Shown here: piece after piece, positions 39,347-49,007 of the stretch
How positions within the stretch are numbered: the first letter of the stretch is position 1
Layout: every line of letters begins with the position of its first letter
NCBI RefSeq assembly: GCF_023218075.1
Contig: NZ_JALPTB010000012.1
Span: 1 to 64,000, forward strand
Direction: 5' to 3'
Source of the DNA: Rhodococcus sp. HM1
Lineage (GTDB): Bacteria > Actinomycetota > Actinomycetes > Mycobacteriales > Mycobacteriaceae
DNA length: 64,000 nt
Translations under genes and position numbers: made by a program
Notes under the pieces: generated by a model
Told to the model about the DNA's origin: nothing
Databases searched by the model: none
What the model saw: only the letters and a program-made list of their open reading frames with translations

Positions 39347-40474
39347 ATGAGATTTCCTCCCACCACCCTCACCGGTGACGAACTCACGTTGCGCTACCAA
39401 GTGCGCGAGTTCCTTGCCGAGAATCTTCCGCCCGGCACCCCCGCCCTCGGAATGGGGACTGTCGACCACGAGTTCAGCCGGGCCTTGGCCGCTCGCGGCT
39501 GGGTCGGTATGTCCATCCCCGTCGAGTACGGCGGTTCGGGTCGCACTGCTGTCGACCGCTTCGTCGTCAGCGAGGAGTTGCTGGCGGCCGGCGCCCCGAT
39601 CTCCGCTCATTGGACCGCCGATCGGCAGACGGCACCCACCCTGCTCAAGTTCGGCTCGGAGGAGTTGCGTCGTGAGTTCCTGCCCGCAATCGCCAAAGCC
39701 GAATGCGGATTCGCCATCGGAATGAGCGAACCCGGTGCAGGCTCCGATCTCGCCTCGGTTCGCACCACGGCCGTCAAGGTCGACGGCGGATGGACCGTCA
39801 ACGGCACCAAAGTATGGACCTCCGGCGCGCACTGGGCCGACTACTCCATCGTGTTGTGCCGTACCAGTCCTCCAGAAACAACCCGCCACCAGGGACTGAG
39901 CCAGCTGATCGTCAACCTGCGAGCCGACGGGGTCACCGTCAATCCGATCATCACCCTCGACGGCCGCCACCACTTCAACGAGGTCATCCTCGACGACGTG
40001 TTCGTCCCGGACCGGCACGTCGTCGGCACCATCGGAGAAGGATGGAAACAGGTCAGTAACGAACTGGCCTACGAGCGCTCCGGGCCGGATCGATGGATGA
40101 CCCCGTTCGTCCTGCTCCGCGAATTCGTCGATCGCCTCGACGCCGACTCACCGGCCGACATACTCGCAGCAGTCGGCGATCTGACCGCTCGCTACCGCAC
40201 TTTGCGGAACATGTCCTTGTCGGTAGCCCGGATGATCGACCAGGGGAAAGCGCCGGCCGCGGAAGCCGCGCTGGTCAAGGACCTGGCCACGACGTTCGAG
40301 CAGGACGTCATCGACCGCATCCGCGAACTGTCCGATCTCGAGCTCGATCCCGACTCCGAGGACACCTTCGAAGAACTACTCGCCCGCGCCGTCCAGCGCT
40401 CACCCATTCTCACCATCCGCGGAGGAACCAGCGAAATCCTTCGCTCGGTCGCTGCGAAGGAGCTCATGCGATGA
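39347..40474 (+). CDS. Acyl-CoA dehydrogenase, subunit A of a likely heteromeric pair
   Basis: FadE-type flavoenzyme, 375 residues, introducing an alpha-beta double bond into an acyl-CoA. FAD/substrate motifs: GFAIGMSEPGAGSDLASV, then VNGTKVWTSGAHWADY. The glutamate used by medium-chain enzymes (YEGT) is replaced by glycine (RGGTSE, G359); E243 in AYERSGP could act as base, as in several actinobacterial FadE proteins. GAAGGA lies upstream of the ATG. The stop overlaps the next dehydrogenase (ATGA). Confidence 0.88.
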   Translation: MRFPPTTLTGDELTLRYQVREFLAENLPPGTPALGMGTVDHEFSRALAARGWVGMSIPVEYGGSGRTAVDRFVVSEELLAAGAPISAHWTADRQTAPTLLKFGSEELRREFLPAIAKAECGFAIGMSEPGAGSDLASVRTTAVKVDGGWTVNGTKVWTSGAHWADYSIVLCRTSPPETTRHQGLSQLIVNLRADGVTVNPIITLDGRHHFNEVILDDVFVPDRHVVGTIGEGWKQVSNELAYERSGPDRWMTPFVLLREFVDRLDADSPADILAAVGDLTARYRTLRNMSLSVARMIDQGKAPAAEAALVKDLATTFEQDVIDRIRELSDLELDPDSEDTFEELLARAVQRSPILTIRGGTSEILRSVAAKELMR

Positions 40475-41568
40475 CGACCACCGTCGACCCGATGCTGACC
40501 GACACGGTGGTTCGCGCCACCGCCGCCGAATGCGACACCGAGACCGTGCGAGCGTGGGAACGCACCGGCACCGAACTTCCCACGATCTGGAAGACCTTCC
40601 TCGAGTTGGGTCTGCTCGGTCTGGCCGTACCCGAAGACCAAGGCGGCTCCGGCGGAGACCTCGCCGACGCACTGGAAGTACTCCGGCTGTGCGCAGCCGG
40701 ATCGGTGCCCGTGCCCTACGCCGAACATGTCGTTCTCGCTGGGCAATGGCTCGGTGCCGCAGGGAGATACAGCGACGTGCAGCACGAACACGTCGTCACC
40801 GTCGTCCCGGATCCACACACGATGACCCTCACCGATACCCCGACCGGCACCGTTCTCGAAGGCACCGTGCGACGGGTACCGTGGGCGCGCGACGCCGACC
40901 AGGTGTTGATTCCGTGCCGCCGCGACGACGAGCACGTCCTGGTGCTGGTCGACAGCGCGGCACTCGACATCACCGGGCGCCGCAACCTCGCTGCCGAACC
41001 ACGCGATACCGTCACGGCGTCGGCGCTGGCGGTCACCGATTCGATGGTCGTCGGTCCTGTCGATCCGGTCGCCTGGACCCTTGCCGGTGCCCTGGTTCGC
41101 TCGGTCGCGCTGGCCGGTGCCACACAACGCGCCCTGGACCTGAGCATCGACTACGTGAAGGTCCGCGAGCAATTCGGCCGTCCGCTCGGCAAGTTCCAGG
41201 CCGTCGGCCACATGCTCGCTCGCACCGCCGAGGACACGGCCGCTGCCCGTCTGGCCACCGAATCGGCGATCAACAGCGTGGCTGGGCTCCTCGCCGAGCA
41301 CTCCTGGGAGCAGGCGCTTCGCGCCGCTGAAACGGACACCGCCACCGCGAAGATCCTCACCTCCCAGGCGGCGACCTCCGTCGCCCGGATGGCACACCAG
41401 ATGCACGGGGCGATGGGCACCACCGTCGAATACGACCTGCAACTGTCGACCCGCCGAATGTGGTCATGGCGGGAGGAATTCGGCAGCCACACCTTCTGGT
41501 CCCGACGCCTCGGCCGCATCGCAGCCACGGCCGGTGCCGCTCGACTGTGGGACTTGATCTCCCGCTGA
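40471..41568 (+). CDS. Acyl-CoA dehydrogenase, subunit B of a likely heteromeric pair
   Basis: Second FadE-type protein, 365 residues. Helical N-terminal domain (FLELGLLGLAVPEDQGGSGGDLADAL), a reduced middle beta-domain without the usual MTEPxxGSD motif, and a C-terminal domain with YVKVREQFGRPLGKFQAVGHMLA and MHGAMGTTVEYDLQL. Paired, overlapping FadE genes where each subunit keeps part of the active site form alpha2beta2 enzymes in mycobacterial steroid degradation (family knowledge); that is the inferred case here. Confidence 0.85.
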   Translation: MTTTVDPMLTDTVVRATAAECDTETVRAWERTGTELPTIWKTFLELGLLGLAVPEDQGGSGGDLADALEVLRLCAAGSVPVPYAEHVVLAGQWLGAAGRYSDVQHEHVVTVVPDPHTMTLTDTPTGTVLEGTVRRVPWARDADQVLIPCRRDDEHVLVLVDSAALDITGRRNLAAEPRDTVTASALAVTDSMVVGPVDPVAWTLAGALVRSVALAGATQRALDLSIDYVKVREQFGRPLGKFQAVGHMLARTAEDTAAARLATESAINSVAGLLAEHSWEQALRAAETDTATAKILTSQAATSVARMAHQMHGAMGTTVEYDLQLSTRRMWSWREEFGSHTFWSRRLGRIAATAGAARLWDLISR

Positions 41569-41604
41569 CATCACCTGCTGCGCCGCCTCCTCGAAGGACG
41601 TTCC

Positions 41605-41841
41605 ATGGCCCGCATCTCGGCACCTCGGATACTCCACGTACCGCTCGGCGCCCACGGAATCAACCTCGAATACCCTGTCATCCGACATATCAACAATCTC
41701 GAATCGGTTCCGGCCTACGAAGGCGCTTCCGAAGTGCACCAACTGGTTCTCGGTCGGGCACTGACCGGAGAATCTGCATCCGCTGAGCACTCGGCCAGGC
41801 GGAGGCTCAATCGGAACCGGTCGCAGCGGAGAGGTGACTGA
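41605..41841 (+). pseudogene. C-terminal remnant of glutaryl-CoA dehydrogenase
   Basis: A 78-codon ORF with its own GAAGGA and ATG. Residues 15-58 (LGAHGINLEYPVIRH, then INNLESVPAYEGASEVHQL and LGRALTGESA) match the C-terminus of glutaryl-CoA dehydrogenase, including the catalytic Glu in YEGASE. The first 300 or so residues of that enzyme are missing and the tail is unrelated. Overlaps the tetR start by eight bases. Either a deletion relic or a short translated peptide. Confidence 0.75.
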
Positions 41842-42526
41842 AGTGGCAACAGAAGGACCGGGAACGTCGGCCGCGCGCCGCGAACAGTACGGCAAGGGTG
41901 AAAACGCCAAGGGAAAGCGCACGCGTGCCCTGTTGATGAAACATGCCCGCACCGTGTTCGAACGGGACGGATACATCGACGCCAGAGTCGCCGACATTGC
42001 AAAGGAGGCCGGCGTCTCCCACGGCACCTTCTATACCTACTTCGAATCGAAGCAGGAAATCCTGCGGGCAATCATCGCGGAGATCTCCGACGAGTACGCC
42101 GCCGCGACCAGATCGGACGCGGACACTCTCACCGAGGAGACCGATCCGGTACGTCGCGAATGGCTCCGAATCGATACAGCCAACCGCCGGTTTCTCGAGG
42201 TGTACCGCCGCAATCGCGGGATGATGAAGATCTACGAACTCGTCTCCGCCATGGATCCGTACCTGGAAGAGCAGCGTCTGATCGGCCGGCGCCGCAGCAC
42301 CGCCCGCATCGAACGCAGCATTTCGAGACTGCAGCAGTTGGGCATGGTGGATCCGACACTCGATGCACACACGGCCGCTGCAGCCCTGTCTGCGATGGTA
42401 GGAAACTTCGCGTATTTCTGGCTGGCGCTCGGCGAGGAATTCGATGAGCAAGTCGCCTACAACACTTTGACCCAACTATGGGCAAACTCCCTCGGTGTGC
42501 GAAAGGTTCTCGCCGAACACGAATAA
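41834..42526 (+). CDS. TetR-family transcriptional regulator
   Basis: A 230-residue repressor. The HTH is near 50-70 (ARVADIAKEAGVSHGTFYTYFESKQEI), followed by a ligand domain with several aromatic residues (MMKIYELVSAMDPYLEEQRL). It is embedded between catabolic and transport genes, so it probably controls this cluster in response to a CoA ester or acid. The 77-base space after it contains no clear palindromic operator. Confidence 0.9.
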   Translation: MTEVATEGPGTSAARREQYGKGENAKGKRTRALLMKHARTVFERDGYIDARVADIAKEAGVSHGTFYTYFESKQEILRAIIAEISDEYAAATRSDADTLTEETDPVRREWLRIDTANRRFLEVYRRNRGMMKIYELVSAMDPYLEEQRLIGRRRSTARIERSISRLQQLGMVDPTLDAHTAAAALSAMVGNFAYFWLALGEEFDEQVAYNTLTQLWANSLGVRKVLAEHE

Positions 42527-42603
42527 GTCGGCGCGCGAATCTGCCAAATTCTGCGGGACAGCCCATCGGAAATTCCTTCGGGACCACCCGGAAAGGATCA
42601 ACG

Positions 42604-43722
42604 ATGAAAGTCTCATTGTCGAAGCTGAACCTCACCTACGGAGACTTCACCGCCGTCAAGAGCTTGGATCTCACCATCGATGATGGTGAGTCCGTGGTAC
42701 TGCTGGGACAATCCGGCTGCGGAAAGACCAGCACCATGCGGTGCATCGCCGGTTTGGAACAACCCACCGGAGGGTCCATCGCCATCGGCGAGACCACGGT
42801 GTTCGATTACAACTCGAACACCAACGTGCCGTCGTTCAAACGAAACGTCGGCATGGTGTTCCAGTCGTACGCGGTCTGGCCGCACAAAACAGTGCTGGAG
42901 AACGTCAGCTTCCCGTTGCAGCTGAAGAAGGTCCCGAAGAAGGACATCCGGCGCCGCGCTCTGGCCACTTTGGAGATGGTGGGCCTGGCCCATCTCGCCG
43001 ACCGCGGCGCCAGCCAGCTCAGCGGTGGGCAGATGCAGCGAGTCGCGCTGGCACGGTCGATGGCAATGGAACCGAGTGTGCTCCTGCTCGACGAACCACT
43101 GTCGAACCTGGACGCACGACTGCGCGACGACCTGCGCGTCGAACTTCGCCGGATCCAACTCGAGCGGGGGCTGACCAGTATGTACGTCACCCACGACCAG
43201 CAGGAAGCGCTCGCTCTGGCCGATCGGATCGCGATCATGCAGTCCGGATACATCACGCAGCTCGCCGCCCCTGCCGAGCTGTACCGCCGACCCAACAGCG
43301 CCTCGATCGCACGTTTCCTCGGCGTCGCCAATGTCTTCTCGGTCGGAGCGATACACGGCAACGGGCACTACGAGCTCTCCGGGTACCCCATGAGTGTCGT
43401 TGCCGAGGACCAGCGCGTTCACGGCGAGGCGAGTGTTTGCTTCCGGCCCGAGGACGTCCTGGTCGAGTCCGCCCCGGCTCTCCCGGAGGCCGGCGCACCC
43501 AACAGTTGGAGCGGCACGGTGACCGTCGCGGTCTTCCAGGGAGCGACCGTCCGGTACCAGATCGAACTCGATGGTGGAGCGCGGATCGAAGCCACCTGCA
43601 CCGAAACGCCCGGCTCCGCAAGAGCCGCAGGCGAGCCCGTGACCGTGCGGGTGCGTCCCGAACGCGTACTCGTCCTGCCCGACGACACCGTCCCCACCGA
43701 GACTCTCGAGGTTGCAGCATGA
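42604..43722 (+). CDS. ABC importer ATP-binding protein (ferric/polyamine type)
   Basis: ATPase of the CUT1/FbpC-PotA class, 372 residues. Walker A GQSGCGKTS (35-43), signature LSGGQMQRV, Walker B LLLDEPLSNLD and the H-loop YVTHDQQEA are present, followed by a C-terminal TOBE/OB domain (about 280-370). The ATG at 42604 has AAAGGA upstream. Its stop overlaps the permease start. Confidence 0.9.
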   Translation: MKVSLSKLNLTYGDFTAVKSLDLTIDDGESVVLLGQSGCGKTSTMRCIAGLEQPTGGSIAIGETTVFDYNSNTNVPSFKRNVGMVFQSYAVWPHKTVLENVSFPLQLKKVPKKDIRRRALATLEMVGLAHLADRGASQLSGGQMQRVALARSMAMEPSVLLLDEPLSNLDARLRDDLRVELRRIQLERGLTSMYVTHDQQEALALADRIAIMQSGYITQLAAPAELYRRPNSASIARFLGVANVFSVGAIHGNGHYELSGYPMSVVAEDQRVHGEASVCFRPEDVLVESAPALPEAGAPNSWSGTVTVAVFQGATVRYQIELDGGARIEATCTETPGSARAAGEPVTVRVRPERVLVLPDDTVPTETLEVAA

Positions 43723-45488
43723 GTATCGACACCGTGGCACCGCCGGCACCACCGTCACCATCGAGTAGCTCCTCGACGACGCCGATGCCGAACAAGCGCG
43801 CACGCACACGAAGCAGCTGGCGCCCGAGCCTGCCGCTGCTCCTCGTTCTCGGCTTCCTGATCCTGATACCGGCAGGCTTCGTGCTTCTCGGCGCATTCAG
43901 CGTCAACATTCCTCGCCCAGGTAGCATCTCGCTCGATTTCACCCTCGGCAACTTCGCTGTCCTCGCCGACCCGGCGATCCGCGGAGCCGCGTCGAATTCA
44001 CTGCTCATCGCGGTCTTGTCAGCGGTACTCGCCGTCCTCATCGGTGGAAGTGTGGCGTTCCTGACGGCCCGCACCGACATTCCGATGCGGCCGCTGGTCT
44101 ACCTCATCGGTCTGACCCCGATGTTCCTACCGTCCTACGTCGGAGCACTGGCCTGGTCGATTCTCGGCAGTCCCGGAGCCGGGTTGCTCAACATCGCCTC
44201 GCGAGACATCGGCCTCGGCATCGAAATGAACGTCTACAGTATTCCCGGCATCGTGCTGATCATGGCGATGTTCTACGCGCCGTACGCCTTTCTGCTGATC
44301 CATGCGTCGATGTCGATGATGAATCCCGATTTCGAGGACGCCGCCGTCGTCCATGGCAGCTCGACATGGCGGATGATCCGCCAGGTGACCATACCGCTGG
44401 CCCTGCCGGCAATCCTGGGCTCGACGTTGCTCATCTTCGTCCTCGTCTTCGAGAACTTCCCGGTCGCTCAGGTACTGGCCAGCCCCGGCGGAATCGACAC
44501 CGTCCCCACGTTCATCTACCGCATGATGAACAGCTACCCGTCCCGGGGCAACGAAGCGGCCGCCCTGGCCGTGCTCATGGTCGCGGTGGTGCTCTTCGCG
44601 ACGTGGCTCCAGCGTCGAGCCCTGTCGAAGCGCTCCTACACCACGGTGTCCGGTAAAGGCGTCAAGGCCCGTCGGATTCGTCTCGGTGCCATGCGGTGGC
44701 CGGCCTTCGTCCTCGCCCTCGGATACCTGATGCTCGCCGTGATCCTGCCCCTGATCGCACTCGCGGTGATCGCGGTGCGCCGCGCCCAGTACACCGGATC
44801 GCTTTCCGAACTGTTCGCCCCCGGCGCGCTCGGTCTCGAATCGTTCCACGCGGTGCTCGGTTCCGCCTCGTTCTGGAAGATCGCCGGCAACAGCATCGTC
44901 GTCGCACTCGCCGCCGCCGCGGTCGGGACGGTGATCGCGTTCCTGGTCGGCTACGTCGTCTACCGCACCTCTGCTCGCGGCCGGGGCCTGATCGAGTCGG
45001 TCGCCATGCTGCCTCTGGCGGTGCCGGCCATCGTGTTGGGTATGGGTCTTCTGTGGACGTGGCTGATGATGCCGGTCAAGCTCTACGGCACTCTGTGGGT
45101 ATTGGTCATCGCCTTCATCGCCGTGCAGATGCCGCAAGGCGTGCGAAGCATCGCGGCCGCGATCCAGTCCACGGATCGCGATCTCGAAGACGCCGCAGTG
45201 CTGCTCGGGGCGCGCCGCCACCGTGCCATCTCCTTCGTCACCGTTCCGTTGATGCGCGTCGCGATCTCGTCCAGTTTCCTGATGCTGCTGATGTTGAGCA
45301 TGCGCGAGCTGACCGTTCCGCTGTTCCTCTACACCAACGACACCAAGATCTTGTCGATTGCCATCTTCGACCAGTTCGAAAACGGTGGCGCACTTCAGCA
45401 GGCAGCAGCGTTGAGCCTGGTCTACTGCGTGATCGTGTTCATCTTGTCCTACCTGCCACGCCGGTTCGGCAAGAGCATCGCCGAGTGA
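43719..45488 (+). CDS. Fused double ABC permease
   Basis: A 589-residue membrane protein with two permease domains in one chain, like FbpB/SfuB or AEP-type permeases, and about 12 helices. The two EAA coupling motifs read EDAAVVHGSSTWRMIRQVTIP and EDAAVLLGARRHRAISFVTVP. The N-terminal 35 residues are a Ser/Pro-rich cytoplasmic extension. Starts in overlap with the ATPase gene. Confidence 0.9.
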   Translation: MSIDTVAPPAPPSPSSSSSTTPMPNKRARTRSSWRPSLPLLLVLGFLILIPAGFVLLGAFSVNIPRPGSISLDFTLGNFAVLADPAIRGAASNSLLIAVLSAVLAVLIGGSVAFLTARTDIPMRPLVYLIGLTPMFLPSYVGALAWSILGSPGAGLLNIASRDIGLGIEMNVYSIPGIVLIMAMFYAPYAFLLIHASMSMMNPDFEDAAVVHGSSTWRMIRQVTIPLALPAILGSTLLIFVLVFENFPVAQVLASPGGIDTVPTFIYRMMNSYPSRGNEAAALAVLMVAVVLFATWLQRRALSKRSYTTVSGKGVKARRIRLGAMRWPAFVLALGYLMLAVILPLIALAVIAVRRAQYTGSLSELFAPGALGLESFHAVLGSASFWKIAGNSIVVALAAAAVGTVIAFLVGYVVYRTSARGRGLIESVAMLPLAVPAIVLGMGLLWTWLMMPVKLYGTLWVLVIAFIAVQMPQGVRSIAAAIQSTDRDLEDAAVLLGARRHRAISFVTVPLMRVAISSSFLMLLMLSMRELTVPLFLYTNDTKILSIAIFDQFENGGALQQAAALSLVYCVIVFILSYLPRRFGKSIAE

Positions 45489-45522
45489 GCCGATACGGCT
45501 CCGACACCATCGAGGTTCACAC

Positions 45523-46635
45523 ATGAAGCGCATCGCTCTGGCAGCGTTGGCCACCGCTACGGCCTTGACATTGACCGCCTGCGGTACAGCCCCGCAGTCC
45601 ACCGTCGAGGAATTGCTTCCGCTGCCGTCGATCAGCACCGACAACGGTCTGGTGATCGACGGGGAAGAAATCGCCGACGCCGAACTCTACGCCGCCGCCC
45701 GCGAACACTCCGTCAGCCTGGCCAGCGGAATGAGTTACGAAGCCGAACAACTGACCGTCGAGCGGTTCACCCAGGAGACAGGTATCGAGGTCGAATTCAC
45801 CCGGATGCCCTCGAACAAACTCCTCGAACGGGTGCTCAGCGAGGCAGGAGCAGGCCGTCTCTCGGTCGACGTCATCCGCACCACAGACATGAAGGCGGCC
45901 ACCACGCTCGCCGACAACGACGTCCTCGTTGCGTACACCACCCCGAATCAGGAGCAGCTGAACGCCGACGGCGTCGTGTTCGACGAGGGGAAGTTCGTCT
46001 CGAGCTTCTATTCGCTGTACTCGTTCGCGTTCAACAACCGCGTGCTTACCGGTGACCAGGTACCCGCGAACTGGGAAGACCTGCTCGACGAATCCCTACG
46101 CGAACGCATCGGTCTCGTCCAGGTCGGCGCCGGCAGCTACAACCTGGCGCTGATGGACTTTCTGATCCGCACCTTCGGCGAAGACTATCTCGCGCAGATG
46201 GGAGAGCTGTCTCCCCGCGTCTACGACAGCGCCTCGGTGCAGATCGAAGCGCTCACACGCGGCGAGATCGCGGTGGCGACACTCGGGCTGAACAACGGAG
46301 TCGCGCTGGCCCGCTCGGGAGCACCGGTGACGATGGTCCTCCCCGCCGCAGGAGCCTCGGGAGCCTACACCCCCCTCGGGCTGACCACTCGTGGGCAGGA
46401 CAACCCCGCCGCACAAGTCTTCATGAACTGGCAGATGTCGAAATCCGGCCAACGTTTCGCTGCCGCTCAGGGATTCGTCCCCTCCCGTTCGGATCTGGGA
46501 GAACTCGCCAGCAACGGCTACGTGCTCCCCGGACCCGACGATCCGACTTTCCAGGTGTTCACTCCAGAAGATCAAGCCGCACGTCAGAAAGATGTCGTCG
46601 CCGTATGGAAAGACGCCTTCAACTACAACAGCTGA
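45523..46635 (+). CDS. ABC importer substrate-binding lipoprotein
   Basis: 370 residues. Lipoprotein signal with C20 in LTAC; the mature part is a periplasmic-type binding fold of the iron/polyamine/phosphonate class (LTVERFTQETGIEVEFTRMPSNKLLERVLSEAGAGRLSVDVIRTTD). No obvious tyrosine pair typical of ferric-binding proteins was seen. In this gene setting it more likely binds an organic acid or similar carbon source; this is inference. Confidence 0.87.
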   Translation: MKRIALAALATATALTLTACGTAPQSTVEELLPLPSISTDNGLVIDGEEIADAELYAAAREHSVSLASGMSYEAEQLTVERFTQETGIEVEFTRMPSNKLLERVLSEAGAGRLSVDVIRTTDMKAATTLADNDVLVAYTTPNQEQLNADGVVFDEGKFVSSFYSLYSFAFNNRVLTGDQVPANWEDLLDESLRERIGLVQVGAGSYNLALMDFLIRTFGEDYLAQMGELSPRVYDSASVQIEALTRGEIAVATLGLNNGVALARSGAPVTMVLPAAGASGAYTPLGLTTRGQDNPAAQVFMNWQMSKSGQRFAAAQGFVPSRSDLGELASNGYVLPGPDDPTFQVFTPEDQAARQKDVVAVWKDAFNYNS

Positions 46636-46656
46636 CCTACCTTCCGAAGGAACCAT

Positions 46657-47856
46657 ATGACAGAGGTGTTCTTGATCGACGGTGTCCGCACACCGATCGG
46701 CAAATACGGTGGTGCCCTGGCGCACCGGCGCCCGGACGATCTCGCCGCCCAGGTATTGGGTAACGTCCTCGAACGCGCTCGAGTGCCCACCGAGTGCGTG
46801 GACGAAGTGATCTTCGGTGCCACCAACCAGGCCGGAGAAGACAATCGCAACGTCGCACGGATGGCGCTCCTGCTCGCAGGACTTCCGCACAGCATCCCGG
46901 GGTACACGGTAAATCGACTCTGCGCCAGCGGGTTGACAGCGATTATCACTGCGGCCCAGTCGATTCGCTGCGGTGACGCCGACGTCGTCGTTGCCGGCGG
47001 CACCGAATCGATGACTCGCGCACCCTGGGTCTCGGCCAAACCGACCAAGGCCTGGGCCGGGCCCGGCCCGACCTTCGACACCGCCATCGGCTGGCGCTTC
47101 ACCAATCCGGCCTTCCTCGACCACGACGCCGCCACTGACGAACCGATCACCCTGAGCATGGGAGAAACCGCCGAAGAGGTCGCTGCTCTGCACAACATCA
47201 CCCGCACTCGTAGCGACACCTTCGCCCTGCGCAGCCATGCCCGAGCTGTCGACGCCATCGACAACGGCCGCTTCGACGACGAAATCGTCCCCGTCCCGCA
47301 CGGGGACAAGTCGGTGACTCAGGATGAGAATCCACGGCGCGCTCTGGACCTGGATACCCTGGCCGGATTGCGGACCGTGTTCCGCACCGACGGCATCGTC
47401 ACCGCCGGGTCGTCATCGGCGCTGGCGGACGGAGCCGCGGCCGTCGTTCTGGCCAGCGCGGAGGCGGTCACCCGCCACGGGCTGGTCCCCAAGGCTCGCA
47501 TCGTTGCCAACGCTGCCGCCGGGGTCGCCCCCCATCTGATGGGGCTGGGGCCGGTACCTGCCACACACAAGGCACTCGCCCGCGCCGGCTGGAGCACAAA
47601 CGATCTGGACGCGGTCGAACTCAACGAAGCTTTCGCCGCCCAAGCCCTGGCCGTCCTCGACGAACTCGACCTCGATCCCGAAATTGTCAACCGCAACGGT
47701 GGTGCCATCGCTCTGGGGCATCCGCTCGGCAGTTCCGGCGCCCGGATCGTGGTGACACTGCTGGCCCGAATGAAACAGGAACGTGCGCGCCGCGCCATGG
47801 CCTCCTTGTGCGTGGGGGTAGGTCAAGGAGTCAGCCTGCTCATCGAAGCCGCGTAG
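46657..47856 (+). CDS. Acetyl-CoA C-acyltransferase (thiolase)
   Basis: Cleaves 3-ketoacyl-CoA to acetyl-CoA and a shortened acyl-CoA. 399 residues; nucleophile C89 in RLCASG, histidine in NGGAIALGHPLGSSG, second cysteine in SLCVGVGQG (usually CxGGGxG, so one glycine is replaced by valine). GAAGGAA lies upstream of the ATG. Completes beta-oxidation for this cluster with the dehydrogenase that follows. Confidence 0.92.
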   Translation: MTEVFLIDGVRTPIGKYGGALAHRRPDDLAAQVLGNVLERARVPTECVDEVIFGATNQAGEDNRNVARMALLLAGLPHSIPGYTVNRLCASGLTAIITAAQSIRCGDADVVVAGGTESMTRAPWVSAKPTKAWAGPGPTFDTAIGWRFTNPAFLDHDAATDEPITLSMGETAEEVAALHNITRTRSDTFALRSHARAVDAIDNGRFDDEIVPVPHGDKSVTQDENPRRALDLDTLAGLRTVFRTDGIVTAGSSSALADGAAAVVLASAEAVTRHGLVPKARIVANAAAGVAPHLMGLGPVPATHKALARAGWSTNDLDAVELNEAFAAQALAVLDELDLDPEIVNRNGGAIALGHPLGSSGARIVVTLLARMKQERARRAMASLCVGVGQGVSLLIEAA

Positions 47857-47907
47857 GCGCACGTCGCTGACATATCAGCTGCCGAATGCCGAGAACAGGG
47901 CCTACAG

Positions 47908-48075
47908 GTGCGCTTTGCCACGTCCTGCCTGATTCTCGGCGCCTCGAGTCTGCTTACAGCCGCACCGATGCTGGTCGGCCCGAACCAGGGTCCAGCCGGC
48001 CGGCTGCGCTCGCGCTCCGACGCCCTCGTCTTCGACGAACTTGTCGAAACGCCACAACGAGTCGATCTCAGTTGA
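47908..48075 (+). CDS. Possible 55-codon ORF in a gene gap
   Basis: GTG to TGA frame with a hydrophobic start (RFATSCLILGASSLLTAAPMLVG) and a charged end. No good ribosome site and no family recognised. The gap also has an inverted repeat GCCGAGAA...TTCTCGGC with a long loop. Reported for completeness. Confidence 0.15.
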   Translation: MRFATSCLILGASSLLTAAPMLVGPNQGPAGRLRSRSDALVFDELVETPQRVDLS

Positions 48076-48134
48076 GGTCATCGAACCCGCGATCGACTCT
48101 CGCCATGGAACAGATCTCAGCAGAAGAGGAAGAT

Positions 48135-48980
48135 ATGAACACTATCCCGAAGACCGTCGGTGTCCTCGGCGGCGGCAGGATGGGCGCCGGAATCGCCCAG
48201 GTGTTCGCCGCCGCCGGTGCTCAACTGGTGGTCACCGAACCCGCCGATCCCACCGGGGTCCTCGACCGCGTCGCCCGAGGGCTCGAGCACTCGGACAAAC
48301 GAGGACTGCTCGACGACACGCCTCAGAACATTCTCCGGCGCATCGAGGTCGTCGGTACACCGTCGGAACTGCCGACCGAGACCGAACTCGTGATCGAGGC
48401 AGTACCCGAGGTACCCGAGATCAAGGTTGCGGTGCTGGCCGAAGCGGAGAACCGGATCGCCGATACGGCCGTTCTCGCCAGCAACACAAGCTCTTTGAGC
48501 ATCGGGGAGCTGGCATCGGTACTACGACGACCGGAGCGGTTCCTGGGTACCCACTTCTTCAACCCGGTACCGGCCTCGGCTCTCCTGGAGATCGTCCGGA
48601 CCGACAGCACCGATGACAAGGTGGTCACTGCTGCAACCGAGTGGGCAACCGAACTCGGAAAGACGCCGATCGTCGTGAACGACTCACCCGGATTCGCGAC
48701 CAGCCGGCTCGGCGTGATGCTGGGGCTCGAGGCTATCCGTATGGTCGAGGAAGGTGTCACCGACGTCGAATCCATCGACAGGGCAATGGAACTCGGATAT
48801 CGACACCCCGTGGGTCCACTGCGCTCCACGGACCTGGTGGGTCTGGACATCCGACTCGCAGTCGCCGAATATCTGCACGACAAACTCGGCGAGCGATTCG
48901 CGCCGCCGTCCCTGTTGCGCACCATGGTCGCCCGCGGCGATCTGGGAAAGAAGACCGGGCAGGGCTTCTACGCCTGGTAA
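48135..48980 (+). CDS. 3-hydroxyacyl-CoA (3-hydroxybutyryl-CoA) dehydrogenase
   Basis: NAD-dependent oxidation of 3-hydroxyacyl-CoA. 281 residues from the ATG at 48135 (AGAGGA upstream), the size of stand-alone Hbd/PaaH proteins. Dinucleotide motif GVLGGGRMGAGIAQ, SNTSS, catalytic histidine in GTHFFNPVP and the C-terminal domain motif GFATSRLG, ending GKKTGQGFYAW. Confidence 0.92.
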   Translation: MNTIPKTVGVLGGGRMGAGIAQVFAAAGAQLVVTEPADPTGVLDRVARGLEHSDKRGLLDDTPQNILRRIEVVGTPSELPTETELVIEAVPEVPEIKVAVLAEAENRIADTAVLASNTSSLSIGELASVLRRPERFLGTHFFNPVPASALLEIVRTDSTDDKVVTAATEWATELGKTPIVVNDSPGFATSRLGVMLGLEAIRMVEEGVTDVESIDRAMELGYRHPVGPLRSTDLVGLDIRLAVAEYLHDKLGERFAPPSLLRTMVARGDLGKKTGQGFYAW

Positions 48981-49007
48981 CCCTCCGCGTACAGGAACGA
49001 GTCCGGA

